Part shown: piece by piece, positions 22,973 to 31,612 of the stretch | Layout: each line of letters begins with the position of its first letter | Numbering within the stretch: position 1 is the stretch's first letter | DNA from: an uncultured Clostridium sp. | Lineage (GTDB): Bacteria > Bacillota > Clostridia > TANB77 > CAG-508 | Assembly (NCBI GenBank): GCA_900553405.1 | Contig: USDF01000011.1 | Location: 1 to 35,483, forward strand | Direction: 5' to 3' | DNA length: 35,483 nucleotides | Notes under the pieces: generated by a model | Database searches by the model: none | The model's input: only the letters and a program-made list of their open reading frames with translations | What the model was told of the DNA's origin: nothing | Made by a program: the position numbers and the translations under genes

Positions 22973-23208
22973 ATTGCACAAATATTGTGCAACGAATAAT
23001 TTAATAAAAAGAAGGTGTCTGGCAAATGTCAGGCATTTTTAGGTTAAGTCATCCCCGTTGAAAGCTCTGCTTTCAAGCTGTGTAAGGCTGTCTGTCGGAC
23101 AGCTATTCTTGCTCTACGAGACTGAATAGTAAAAACAGTGTGGAGTTTGTCGAAAAATGGAGAATAGAATGAGAAAATAAAGAAAATAGAAAATAAAGGC
23201 TGACTTTG
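22973..23208. other. Intergenic, structured, locally GC-richer stretch
   Basis: A terminator-like hairpin (23012-23040) ends the rep operon. 23041-23110 is clearly richer in G+C than its surroundings and holds two more hairpins: TTGAAAGC/GCTTTCAA (about 23054-23072) and GCTGTC/GACAGC (about 23089-23105). No gene fits. It may be a replication or transfer origin or the scar of a lost module. Confidence 0.5.
23012..23040 (+). terminator. Terminator of the xis-rep operon
   Basis: TGTCTG pairs with CAGGCA (one wobble) around GCAAATGT and is followed by TTTTTA. Confidence 0.65.
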
Positions 23209-23237
23209 TTGTTAAAAATTATATTTTGTGATAGAAT
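23209..23237 (+). promoter_or_regulatory. Promoter of the restriction-modification operon
   Basis: TTGTTA (23209-23214), a 17-bp spacer and TAGAAT (23232-23237), preceded by TGa as an extended -10. The first methyltransferase starts at 23276. Confidence 0.6.
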
Positions 23238-23275
23238 ATGGTAAATTCTAAATGCAAATATACGAAGGAGAAATA

Positions 23276-23965
23276 ATGGAATATAAAATATATAATGAAG
23301 ATTATAAAGTATTATTTAAGAGATTAAAAAAAGAAAATATAAAAGTAGATGCTGTAATAACTGATCCACCATATAATGTTAGCAGAGACTATCAATTAGG
23401 TTTTTCTAATATGGGAAGAAGCGGAATGGATTATGGAGAATGGGATTATAATTTTGACCAAAAAAAATGGATAAGAGAAGTTTCAGAAATTATTAAACCT
23501 GGAGGAACAGCAATTATTTTTAATGACTGGAAAAACTTTGGAGATATAGCTAAACAATTAGAAAAATGTAATTTCGTAATTAAAGATATAATAAGATGGG
23601 AAAAAAGAAATCCTATGCCAAGAAATGTAGAAAGAAGATATGTTACAGATTGTGAATTTGCAATATGGGCTATAAAAGATGGAGGAAAATGGACTTTTAA
23701 TAAACCAAAAGATATAGGATATTTAAAACCAGTTATTACTACAGGAATTGTACCAGGTGGCAAAAAGAGGTTGCATCCTACACAAAAACATTTAGAAGTA
23801 ATGGAACAATTAATAAAGATACATACAAATGAAGGAGATACTGTATTAGATCCGTTTTTGGGTTCTGGAACAACAGCGGTTGCTTGTAAAAATAACAATA
23901 GAAACATTATAGGTTCTGAAATAGATAAAAAATATTTTGAAATTACTATGGGGAGGTTAAAATGA
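23276..23965 (+). CDS. Adenine-N6 DNA methyltransferase, beta class
   Basis: 229 residues from ATG 23276, chosen for the GAAGGAG just before it. The catalytic motif IV DPPY (residues 30-33) comes first and the AdoMet-binding motif I DPFLGSGTTAVA (192-203) last, the order of beta-class amino-methyltransferases; DPPY favours adenine N6. The length is typical for a small type II enzyme with a short target-recognition segment between the motifs. It overlaps the next methyltransferase by ATGA. With that enzyme it should protect the two strands of an asymmetric site cut by the nuclease at 24847. Confidence 0.9.
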   Translation: MEYKIYNEDYKVLFKRLKKENIKVDAVITDPPYNVSRDYQLGFSNMGRSGMDYGEWDYNFDQKKWIREVSEIIKPGGTAIIFNDWKNFGDIAKQLEKCNFVIKDIIRWEKRNPMPRNVERRYVTDCEFAIWAIKDGGKWTFNKPKDIGYLKPVITTGIVPGGKKRLHPTQKHLEVMEQLIKIHTNEGDTVLDPFLGSGTTAVACKNNNRNIIGSEIDKKYFEITMGRLK

Positions 23966-24834
23966 TAAACTCACCACTGAATTATACAGGAAATAAGTAT
24001 AAGCTTTTAAATCAAATAATGCCATACTTAAATGAACAATCAAATAAATTTGTAGATGTATTTGCTGGAAGTGGATTAGTAGGATTAAACAGTGATTGTG
24101 AAGAAGTAATATTAAATGATAACGATATCACAACTGTAGAATTATTAAATTATTTTAAAGATAATACTTCAGAAAAAATAACAAATACAATGGATAATTT
24201 TATTAAAGAATATGGATTTACAGATACATATAGAAATGGTAATAAATTTTATATAGAGGAAAAACACGAGGGATTATCTAGATATAATAAAGAACCATTT
24301 AATAAATTAAAAAGCGATTATAATGAAAAACCTGCAACAGATAAATTATTTGCTTTAACAGTTTATGGATTTAACCATTATATTAGATTTAATTCAAAAG
24401 GAATATATAATGTGCCAGTTGGAAAAGTTGATTATTCTAATTCCTTAAGAGAGAAAACGAAAGAATATACAGAAGCTTTTGAAAAAAAGAAAATCAAGAT
24501 ATTAAATTATGATTTTAGAAATAAAGAATTATATACAGATAAAGAAGCAATATATTATTTTGACCCACCCTATTTAATAACAGAAGCACCTTACAATGCA
24601 AAGTGGAATGAAAAAGATGAAAAGGATTTACTAAATATATTAGACTATTTAAATGAAAATAATATGAAATTTGCGTTATCAAATGTACTTGAATCAAATG
24701 GGAAAGAAAATAGATTATTAAAGAATTGGTGTGTAAAGTATAATGTTTTTGATATGAATAGAAAATATTTAAATGCTAATTATAGAAAGAAAAATATTAC
24801 AATAGCAAAAGAAGTATTAATTACAAATTATTAA
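23962..24834 (+). CDS. Dam-like (D12 class, alpha) adenine-N6 DNA methyltransferase
   Basis: 290 residues. Motifs appear in the alpha-class order: LNYTGNKYKLL (motif X), DVFAGSG (32-38, motif I), NDND, a target-recognition region, and DPPY at 201-204 (motif IV) in YYFDPPYL. This matches the D12/Dam family, which includes GATC methylases and the methylases of FokI- and AlwI-type systems. Overlaps the preceding methyltransferase gene by 4 bp (ATGA). A GATC-containing target such as the AlwI site GGATC is possible but cannot be read from the sequence. Confidence 0.9.
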   Translation: MINSPLNYTGNKYKLLNQIMPYLNEQSNKFVDVFAGSGLVGLNSDCEEVILNDNDITTVELLNYFKDNTSEKITNTMDNFIKEYGFTDTYRNGNKFYIEEKHEGLSRYNKEPFNKLKSDYNEKPATDKLFALTVYGFNHYIRFNSKGIYNVPVGKVDYSNSLREKTKEYTEAFEKKKIKILNYDFRNKELYTDKEAIYYFDPPYLITEAPYNAKWNEKDEKDLLNILDYLNENNMKFALSNVLESNGKENRLLKNWCVKYNVFDMNRKYLNANYRKKNITIAKEVLITNY

Positions 24835-24846
24835 GGGGGGAAAAAC

Positions 24847-26541
24847 ATGGGGACTAGTGGTAATAAGCCAGGATATAAAGTGTTTTCGATAAATACAACA
24901 ATAAGAAATCCAAGAAGAAACACAGAATTTTTAGAAGTATTACAGGATTTTGATAATAAGGAGCTTACAAAAGATATTAAAAAAGCTATATATGTTGAAT
25001 TAATTAGAAGAGGAATTTATAAAGTAAATAATTTAAACAGTGTTGTAAAAGAAAAATATGAAGACAATGTTTTATTGGAAGATGAAGAAATATATCAAAT
25101 TATTACTAATAATCCTCAAAAGACAGGCGATGAAGGAAGATTAATGACACAAATTCGTGCATTAAAAGATACTGGATTTGTAAATTTGATAGGAACAAGA
25201 AATAAAAAAGTATTACAAATAACACCTTTAGGGAGAGCTTTATTAAATAATGAAAATATTGAAGATATATATTCAAAAGCAATGATTGGGATGCATTCAA
25301 ATAATCCGCAAAGAGATACCATTTATAATAGAGCTAGACCATTTTTAAATACATTGTTCGTAATAAAAGAGATAGATGAATATTATAATAATAAAAAAGG
25401 AATTTTGTGGCACGAATTTGCTTTTTTCGTATTATCAATGAAGGATTGTAATTATAAAAAAACAGTAGAGGAAATAATTAAATATAGAAACAAATATCAA
25501 CATAAGATAAATCAAATATATTTAGAAAATTATATATATAATGAAGTAAAAGTAAATAGAATTAAATTTAAAAGTATTTTAAAGGATTATGCAGATGATG
25601 TTTATAGAAAGTTTAATATGACAGGATTGATTTATTCTCATGGATTTGGAGAAAATACATATATAAGTTATACTCCTTATTATATTGAAAAGGTTAATTC
25701 TATTATAGAGGAATATAAGGATTATCAATTTTATGAATTCGAAACAACAGAAGAATATACAAATTATTTAACTAATATTAATTTACCTTGGGAAAAATCT
25801 GAAGAGATTAAAAAGAAAATTATAAAAAATCAAAAAGAAACATTAAATATCGAGATAGATGAAAAAGATTCATTAGATGAGCAAATGAAAAAGTTAAATA
25901 GTATATATAACAAAAGAGTTTTTGCTAACTTTGTAGATAATATTAGCAAAGATGAAATAATAAGTGAGTTGATTTTATTAAGTAGAAATCAGGGAGATAA
26001 ATCAGCGTTTAGTGATGTGCCAAATTCTGTTAGACTAGAATGGTTTATTGCAATGTTTACTGCAAAGATATATGGAACAAAGTATGTAAATCCCAATTTA
26101 ATATTAGATAATAAAGGGATTCCAAAATCATTTGCTCCTGGAGGTAAAGCAGATATTGAATTAAATGCTGAAGAATTATATTGTTTAATTGAAGTTACTT
26201 TAATGAGAGATTATAAACAACAATTAAATAGTGAAACAACGTCGATAGCTGATCATTTAAATTCATTAGAGGTCGATAAAAATAAATGCTCGTTGATGAT
26301 TGCTCCATTTATACATTATAGAGTGGTAAAGTTTTTTGATTTTACAAATAAATCAGAAAATACAACAATAGTAGCTTCAACTATTGAGCATTATATTAAA
26401 TCAATAAAGGATAATAATTCGATAAAAGAGTTTATAACATTCATTTATAACTTAAAAGAGCTTATGAGTAATAATGAAGATAAAGAATATTGTGATGAAA
26501 TAAATTTTACTAAAATAGAAAATAGCATAACATATAAATAA
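24847..26541 (+). CDS. AlwI/BstNBI-family type IIS restriction endonuclease
   Basis: 564 residues, the usual length for this family. The start resembles AlwI-family enzymes (KVFSINTTIRNPRRNTEFLEVL). The N-terminal half is the winged-helix DNA-recognition part and contains MTGLIYSHG near the domain border, comparable to YTGLFVARG in N.BstNBI. The nuclease domain shows PGGKADIE...LIEVTL, the D and E-x-T active site that reads QPDMEI...LGEVTT in N.BstNBI. These enzymes cut a few bases to one side of asymmetric sites such as GGATC or GAGTC. AAGGGGGG lies before the ATG. It follows two methyltransferases, one per strand, as expected for an asymmetric target. The exact target is unknown. Confidence 0.88.
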   Translation: MGTSGNKPGYKVFSINTTIRNPRRNTEFLEVLQDFDNKELTKDIKKAIYVELIRRGIYKVNNLNSVVKEKYEDNVLLEDEEIYQIITNNPQKTGDEGRLMTQIRALKDTGFVNLIGTRNKKVLQITPLGRALLNNENIEDIYSKAMIGMHSNNPQRDTIYNRARPFLNTLFVIKEIDEYYNNKKGILWHEFAFFVLSMKDCNYKKTVEEIIKYRNKYQHKINQIYLENYIYNEVKVNRIKFKSILKDYADDVYRKFNMTGLIYSHGFGENTYISYTPYYIEKVNSIIEEYKDYQFYEFETTEEYTNYLTNINLPWEKSEEIKKKIIKNQKETLNIEIDEKDSLDEQMKKLNSIYNKRVFANFVDNISKDEIISELILLSRNQGDKSAFSDVPNSVRLEWFIAMFTAKIYGTKYVNPNLILDNKGIPKSFAPGGKADIELNAEELYCLIEVTLMRDYKQQLNSETTSIADHLNSLEVDKNKCSLMIAPFIHYRVVKFFDFTNKSENTTIVASTIEHYIKSIKDNNSIKEFITFIYNLKELMSNNEDKEYCDEINFTKIENSITYK

Positions 26542-26564
26542 TATAAAAAAGTTAGGAGAAATAT

Positions 26565-27458
26565 ATGATCTTAAAAAATAATAAAGAGTTAAAACAAAAA
26601 GATTTTAAAAATGAAAAAGAACTACAAACATTTTTTGAAAATAATGTAGAAAATATTTTGGGCTATAAATTTATAGATACAGAATTTGTTGTTGGAGATT
26701 TTAGAATAGACACATTAGCTTTTGATGAAGAAACAAAATCATTTAGAATAATTGAATATAAAAATGTTAAAAATCATTCTTTAGTAGATCAAGGATATAC
26801 ATATTTAAAGTTAATGTTAGAGAGAAAAGCAGACTTTGTACTTCAGTATAATATAAAAACAAAATCATCATTAACAATGCAAGATATAGATTGGAGCCAA
26901 TCAAGGATTATATTTGTTTCTCCTATTTATACTTCTTATCAACTAAATGCTACAGATTTCAAGAATATACCAGTTGATTTAGTTAAAGTAACAAAATATG
27001 AAGAAGATATTATAGAGATAGATTTTATAAAGAAAACAAGCAATGTTAAAGTTCAAGATATAAATATGGAGTCTACACAAAATGATGTTAATAAAGAAGT
27101 AGTCGTTTACACAGAAGAAGATCACTTAGCAAAAGTATCTGATAAAACCAAAAAACTATATGAGGAAATAAAAAGTAAAATTCTAGAATTAGATGATATA
27201 GATGTTGAAGTAAAAAAATATTATATTGCTTTTAAAGGATCAAGAAATATTGTAGATATCGAATTTAATAAAAATCAATTAAAGATGGATATTAATATGA
27301 AAAAAGGAACATTAAATGATCCATTAAGTATAACAAAGGATATTAGCGAAATAGGACATTGGGGAAATGGAGATTATCGTATGATAATTGAAAATGAAGA
27401 TGATATAGATAATGCTATTCCATTAGTTAAACAATCTTTAAGAGTAAATAAAAAATAA
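26565..27458 (+). CDS. DUF5655 protein with an N-terminal PD-(D/E)XK nuclease-like domain
   Basis: 297 residues in two parts. The N-terminal domain shows D49 (DFRIDTLAF), then E64 and K66 (RIIEYK), then VDQGYTYL, the active-site layout of DUF91/NucS-like PD-(D/E)XK nucleases. The C-terminal part, about 190-290 (KKLYEEIKSKIL...WGNGDYRMII), is the DUF5655 domain. AGGAG precedes the ATG, 23 bp after the restriction enzyme, and a terminator follows, so it belongs to the same operon. It may be an accessory nuclease of the restriction system or an independent defence gene. Confidence 0.85.
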   Translation: MILKNNKELKQKDFKNEKELQTFFENNVENILGYKFIDTEFVVGDFRIDTLAFDEETKSFRIIEYKNVKNHSLVDQGYTYLKLMLERKADFVLQYNIKTKSSLTMQDIDWSQSRIIFVSPIYTSYQLNATDFKNIPVDLVKVTKYEEDIIEIDFIKKTSNVKVQDINMESTQNDVNKEVVVYTEEDHLAKVSDKTKKLYEEIKSKILELDDIDVEVKKYYIAFKGSRNIVDIEFNKNQLKMDINMKKGTLNDPLSITKDISEIGHWGNGDYRMIIENEDDIDNAIPLVKQSLRVNKK

Positions 27459-27460
27459 AC

Positions 27461-27503
27461 AAAAGCAGAAGATTTTAATAAAAACAAAATTTTCTGCTTT
27501 TTC
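27461..27503 (+). terminator. Terminator of the restriction-modification operon
   Basis: AAAAGCAGAAgATTTT pairs with AAAATtTTCTGCTTTT, followed by T residues. Confidence 0.75.
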
Positions 27504-27561
27504 TGTTATATTTCGACAAATTTTGCAAATAAAGTGCTGTATATTAAGAAGGGGCAATAAT

Positions 27562-28488
27562 ATGGAAAAAAATAATATAGAAATTTTAAAGGACTATTAT
27601 AAAAGAGTATGTGCACCTTTAATTTTTATTAATGAGTATATCCTAGAAGATTGTTGCAGAGCAAAAGTATATTTATATGATTTTCAAAAAGAGGAAGAGT
27701 TAAATAATTTTAAGAAAGTTTTTCAAGAATATATTCCTTTCTATGTAAAAAATTTTGACAGAATATCAAGATATAAATTAACAGAATCAGAGGAAGAAAT
27801 TAGTAAGTTATTACTTAGTAAAGCCAAGCATATAAAGAAAACAGAAAATATATTACCAGATAGAGAAATAAGGATGAATGGTATATATGGAGAGGTATAT
27901 AATGATTTTTATGTGCGAAATATATTACAGAACGAAAGATTAATTACATATTTATCAAGAAGAAGTTATGAAAGACCTAATAGTGAGAATCAAGGTATAG
28001 ATATTGTTGCGTGTTCAATAAAAGATGAGAATATAGAAGTTGTTTTTTCAGAGGCTAAATTTGTAACAGATATTAATAGTGCTGGAAGCAAGTTAAAGGA
28101 CGATGTACAAAATCATGTTAGCAAAGATTATATAAATAATTTCCTTCAATTTGTCATGCAGAAACAAGGTGAAGTAATAAACGAACGTAAAATAGAAATA
28201 AACAACAAAATAAATGAATTTAATGATTTGATGGAAGATGAAGAGATTACATTTATAGAAGCATTAAATAAAATGAAGTTTTCAGTTAAGTTTATATTTT
28301 TTGCTATTTTTAATAACGAAATAAGAGAAACAGTAATTTATGAGAGCAAAATTAAAGAAATAATAAAAGAATTCAATTCGAAAATAGAAGAAACTGAAAT
28401 TAATGATTACAGTATAGAAGTTGTTTTTGTTCCAACATTTAATAGTTCAATGAATTTAAAAAATAAAATGGAGGAATGGGATGAATAG
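27562..28488 (+). CDS. hamA: Hachiman HamA-like protein (DUF1837, PD-(D/E)XK nuclease)
   Basis: 308 residues from ATG 27562, selected for AAGAAGGGG upstream; the frame could open earlier at 27523 without a ribosome site. The region around GEVYNDFY, GIDIVACS (D147) and VVFSEAKF (E164, K166) gives the D...ExK core and resembles the DUF1837/HamA domain. In Hachiman the HamA nuclease is held by the HamB helicase and, when phage damage is sensed, degrades DNA and stops the infected cell. Overlaps the helicase gene by 8 bp. Related AbpA-type proteins share this domain, so Hachiman versus AbpAB is not fully separable here. Confidence 0.82.
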   Translation: MEKNNIEILKDYYKRVCAPLIFINEYILEDCCRAKVYLYDFQKEEELNNFKKVFQEYIPFYVKNFDRISRYKLTESEEEISKLLLSKAKHIKKTENILPDREIRMNGIYGEVYNDFYVRNILQNERLITYLSRRSYERPNSENQGIDIVACSIKDENIEVVFSEAKFVTDINSAGSKLKDDVQNHVSKDYINNFLQFVMQKQGEVINERKIEINNKINEFNDLMEDEEITFIEALNKMKFSVKFIFFAIFNNEIRETVIYESKIKEIIKEFNSKIEETEINDYSIEVVFVPTFNSSMNLKNKMEEWDE

Positions 28489-30811
28489 AAAAGAAATATT
28501 AAGAGAAATAAACGAATATACACTAAAAAACGATGAACAGAGTGCAATAAATTTACTATGTAGATTGATGGAATCTGAAAACAAAAATGAGTATATGGAT
28601 TTAATTTATATATTAATAGATAGTTTCCAATTGTATGGGTATGCTAAGTCTATAGATATAAATGATTTTAAGGAAAAATTTAATTCTTGTTCTTTTGATT
28701 ATAAGTTAGAAAGTTATCAAGGAACATATATGAAATATCTTAATAATGGTCAATTGTCATTAATTGATGTGATTGAAGAAGAAAATAAAGTTATAATATC
28801 TGCACCTACATCATTTGGAAAAACTAGTCTATTAATTGAATATATATTAAAGGAAAATTTAACATTAGATAATATAATATTTATTGTTCCGACCAATTCA
28901 CTTATAGAAGAGCTATATATTAAATTCTTAAATATAAATAAAGAGATGTCAAACAAATATAATATTACAATAAATAATACATTTTTTAGAGGAAGAACTA
29001 TAAGAATATTAACGCCAGAAAGATTTTTAGCATTTTATGAATACAATGGAATAAATAATCAAGATTTGATTGTGATGGATGAAACGTATAAAATAGAAGA
29101 TACTAAAAAAGAAGATGAAGATGTTATAGATAATAGAGCATTAAAATTTAGAAAAGTACTAGAAATAATAGGTAAATCAAACAAAAAAGTTATATTGCTA
29201 TCTCCATATACATATAATAAAGAAGAGTCAATGAAAAAATATATGAATAAATATAGCATAAAAGAAGAAAATAGAAATAAAAAGTATGTTGAACATACAT
29301 ATCACGACTTAACAAGTGTTAGAGAGTTTAAAAGATATTTTAGAGATGATCGAACAAGCTATAGAGAATATAGTAATATAAATCAGAAAGTAATTAAAAT
29401 ATTAGAGAAATTAGATGGACAAGAAAATGTTGTTTATATAAACAATCCATCAAAAGCATTAGAAATAATTAAATTAATAAAACAAAGAACTAGAGAAATA
29501 AAAAGTATTGAAGATGAGAGATATAAAGCTTTTTTGAAACATTTACAAGATAATTATGATACAGAAGGAATAGAAGAATGGTATATAATAACCGCATTAA
29601 AACTTGGTGTCGGGATATATGTTTCATCAATGCCTAGATATATAAAGAGAGAAATTGTGAAACTATTTGATGCGGGTATAATAAAAAATTTAATTGTTAC
29701 AACAGCTTTTGTTGAGGGTGTTAATTCATCTGCAAAGAATATTATAATTACTAGTGGCTATACAGGTGGACATGTTGAATTAAATGAAATGTCATTGTTA
29801 AATATATCTGGAAGAGCAGGAAGGTTTGGAAACAATTATGTAGGACATGTATTTTTTATAGATACGGATACATATAAAAAAGTTGAAGAAGTAAAAGATA
29901 AAGGAGTGTCTTTAGAAAATCCAAATTATAAACAAAATAATAGCGATACTCTAAGAAATGACTATGAAATAGAAATGATAGAAGATGAATATTTAAATGA
30001 AGATGAAATATCACGAAAAAATGAAATTATAAATAAAGCTGCAGAAAGTAATCTCAATTATCAAGAAATAAATAATTTATGTATAAGTGTACCAGTAGAA
30101 TGGAAAATAAAGTTATATAATTATTTTGAAGCAACTAATGAAAATATAAACGTATACAAAGAATATATAGAAGATATTATTTTACCAGATAGCGATAAAG
30201 TACTAGAAGGAATAACAAGAATATTTTATATATTAAGAGATATTGATATACCATTTTATAATAATCATTTTGATATATACCCATTTAAAAGAAATGGAAA
30301 GTTTCTGTGGGGGATACTATATCAACAACATGCAAATGGAAATATAAAAAAGATATTAATGTCTAAAAAACATTATATTTTATCAGAAAAAAGAAGACTA
30401 TCAATAGAATTTTTTGAAAATACATGGATGAAAAAGTACTTTGATAGAAACGGAAAGTTTTTAGATAATAAGTTATACGAAGGAACATTTAAATTTATAT
30501 CTAATGTAATTGAATATAAAATTCCATACTATATAAATTTTTTTGCGGGAATGTTTAAATATTACGTAGAAAAGAAAAATATGAATTTGGATACACAAGA
30601 GATAGACTTAATACAAGCAATGGATAAATTAGAAAATTTAGGAATAGAAGAAAAAATGATTCCATTTTATGAATATGGATTTCCTAAAGAAACATTAGAT
30701 AAGATAGCAAAACTAGAAAATGAAATAAATTCTTATGAAATATTAGAATTATCAGAATTTGATGACTATGAAAAAATTATGCTTGTAGAATACATAGAAG
30801 CAATGTATTAA
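28481..30811 (+). CDS. hamB: Hachiman HamB-like superfamily 2 helicase
   Basis: 776 residues. Motif I APTSFGKT at 108-115, motif II DETY at 200-203 (a DExH-box variant), and motif VI GRAGR at 444-448 in NISGRAGRFG, close to Ski2/Hel308-type helicases. The C-terminal 300 residues are helical. In Hachiman, HamB loads on damaged or unusual DNA and frees the HamA nuclease. The tandem DUF1837-helicase pair with overlapping genes is the defining arrangement. The length is somewhat shorter than some HamB proteins I know of, but all core motifs are present. Confidence 0.85.
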   Translation: MNRKEILREINEYTLKNDEQSAINLLCRLMESENKNEYMDLIYILIDSFQLYGYAKSIDINDFKEKFNSCSFDYKLESYQGTYMKYLNNGQLSLIDVIEEENKVIISAPTSFGKTSLLIEYILKENLTLDNIIFIVPTNSLIEELYIKFLNINKEMSNKYNITINNTFFRGRTIRILTPERFLAFYEYNGINNQDLIVMDETYKIEDTKKEDEDVIDNRALKFRKVLEIIGKSNKKVILLSPYTYNKEESMKKYMNKYSIKEENRNKKYVEHTYHDLTSVREFKRYFRDDRTSYREYSNINQKVIKILEKLDGQENVVYINNPSKALEIIKLIKQRTREIKSIEDERYKAFLKHLQDNYDTEGIEEWYIITALKLGVGIYVSSMPRYIKREIVKLFDAGIIKNLIVTTAFVEGVNSSAKNIIITSGYTGGHVELNEMSLLNISGRAGRFGNNYVGHVFFIDTDTYKKVEEVKDKGVSLENPNYKQNNSDTLRNDYEIEMIEDEYLNEDEISRKNEIINKAAESNLNYQEINNLCISVPVEWKIKLYNYFEATNENINVYKEYIEDIILPDSDKVLEGITRIFYILRDIDIPFYNNHFDIYPFKRNGKFLWGILYQQHANGNIKKILMSKKHYILSEKRRLSIEFFENTWMKKYFDRNGKFLDNKLYEGTFKFISNVIEYKIPYYINFFAGMFKYYVEKKNMNLDTQEIDLIQAMDKLENLGIEEKMIPFYEYGFPKETLDKIAKLENEINSYEILELSEFDDYEKIMLVEYIEAMY

Positions 30812-30817
30812 CTTTAA

Positions 30818-30862
30818 AAATAAAACAAGTTTGAAATATTTATCAAACTTGTTTTATTTTAC
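30818..30862. terminator. Bidirectional terminator between hamB and the TnpV-like gene
   Basis: AATAAAACAAGTTTGA pairs perfectly with TCAAACTTGTTTTATT, with A-rich and T-rich flanks usable from both sides. Confidence 0.8.
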
Positions 30863-30864
30863 TT

Positions 30865-31140
30865 TTACACAATCTTCATTATTTCACTTCTCACATACTC
30901 TTCCACCATATTATCAATCATATTATTATACTGAGCCATCACGATAAACTCGTGAGTTTTAGGCTCTGGGTATTGTTCTTTTAAGAAAAGCTTCACCATA
31001 TTTGCAAATTCATACAAATACTTTTCTTCTTCATACAAGTAATCCATAAGACTACAATCAATAGTCATTCTGCTATATTTCATAGGATTTAATTCTTTTA
31101 AATACTTTTTTAGAAGTATACCATATCTTTTAAGAGCCAT
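30865..31140 (-). CDS. TnpV-like small transposon-type protein
   Basis: 91 residues from ATG 31140 (AGGTGG lies upstream; a GTG at 31152 is less likely). The sequence MALKRYGILLKKYLKELNP...YSRM, with a helical remainder, resembles the TnpV family found on Clostridial transposons and mobilisable elements. Its function is not established. It overlaps the upstream gene by 11 bp. Family assignment is by pattern only and moderate. Confidence 0.65.
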   Translation of the reverse strand: MALKRYGILLKKYLKELNPMKYSRMTIDCSLMDYLYEEEKYLYEFANMVKLFLKEQYPEPKTHEFIVMAQYNNMIDNMVEEYVRSEIMKIV

Positions 31141-31441
31141 AATGCTTACCACCTAAACTCATAATAACTAAATTCAAGCAATCTCCAAAGCCAGACTTGT
31201 AATATTTACAATTGTAGTAAGTGCAAAAATCTATGAAGTCATCATAAATTTTTTCTAATAGTACTGTTGTATATTCTCTATTTTTGTAAGGCAAACTTTT
31301 CAATAGCTTGTCCTCAAGTTCATCAAAGTGCAAAAGATGTTTTTTATCTTCTTTTGTTAATTTTGCTAATTCCTCATCTCTAAAAATAATCCAATCCGAT
31401 AATAAATCATTTAATTCATTATTTAAAATTTTGTTTTTCAT
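31130..31441 (-). CDS. Small helical accessory protein of mobile elements
   Basis: 103 residues from ATG 31441; GGAGG (31450-31454 on the other strand) marks the start, so the in-frame TTG at 31456 is rejected. It is helical with a C-terminal YKSGFGDCLNLVIMSLGG stretch that recalls the G-F-x-x-G pattern of DUF6809-type proteins that often accompany TnpV. This is tentative. It forms a two-gene operon with the TnpV-like gene at the right end of element 2. Confidence 0.6.
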   Translation of the reverse strand: MKNKILNNELNDLLSDWIIFRDEELAKLTKEDKKHLLHFDELEDKLLKSLPYKNREYTTVLLEKIYDDFIDFCTYYNCKYYKSGFGDCLNLVIMSLGGKHYGS

Positions 31442-31473
31442 AAATTTTACCTCCAATTTTTACCATTTTTTCT

Positions 31474-31487
31474 TGGGGAGATTTTGG
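31474..31487. repeat. Arm-type repeat, right end of element 2
   Basis: TGGGGAGATTTTGG, identical to 16318-16331. The second half-repeat is degenerate here (GGTGAAA, 11 bp later). It lies 126 bp inside the right core, much like the 120 bp of element 1. Confidence 0.5.
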
Positions 31488-31612
31488 TGAAAAAATTCTC
31501 CCCAAAGTTCCTAAAATCACACAAATGTTCCAAAAACCGAAAACTATGAAAGTACTGAAATACCAATAAAAACTAAACGCTTCTTAATTTTTCAAAATCA
31601 GAGTTATGTCAA

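Noticed and set aside
23446..23907. Minus-strand 153-codon frame inside the first methyltransferase
   Set aside because: The plus strand shows intact methyltransferase motifs in order; this frame has no ribosome site and no recognisable motif.
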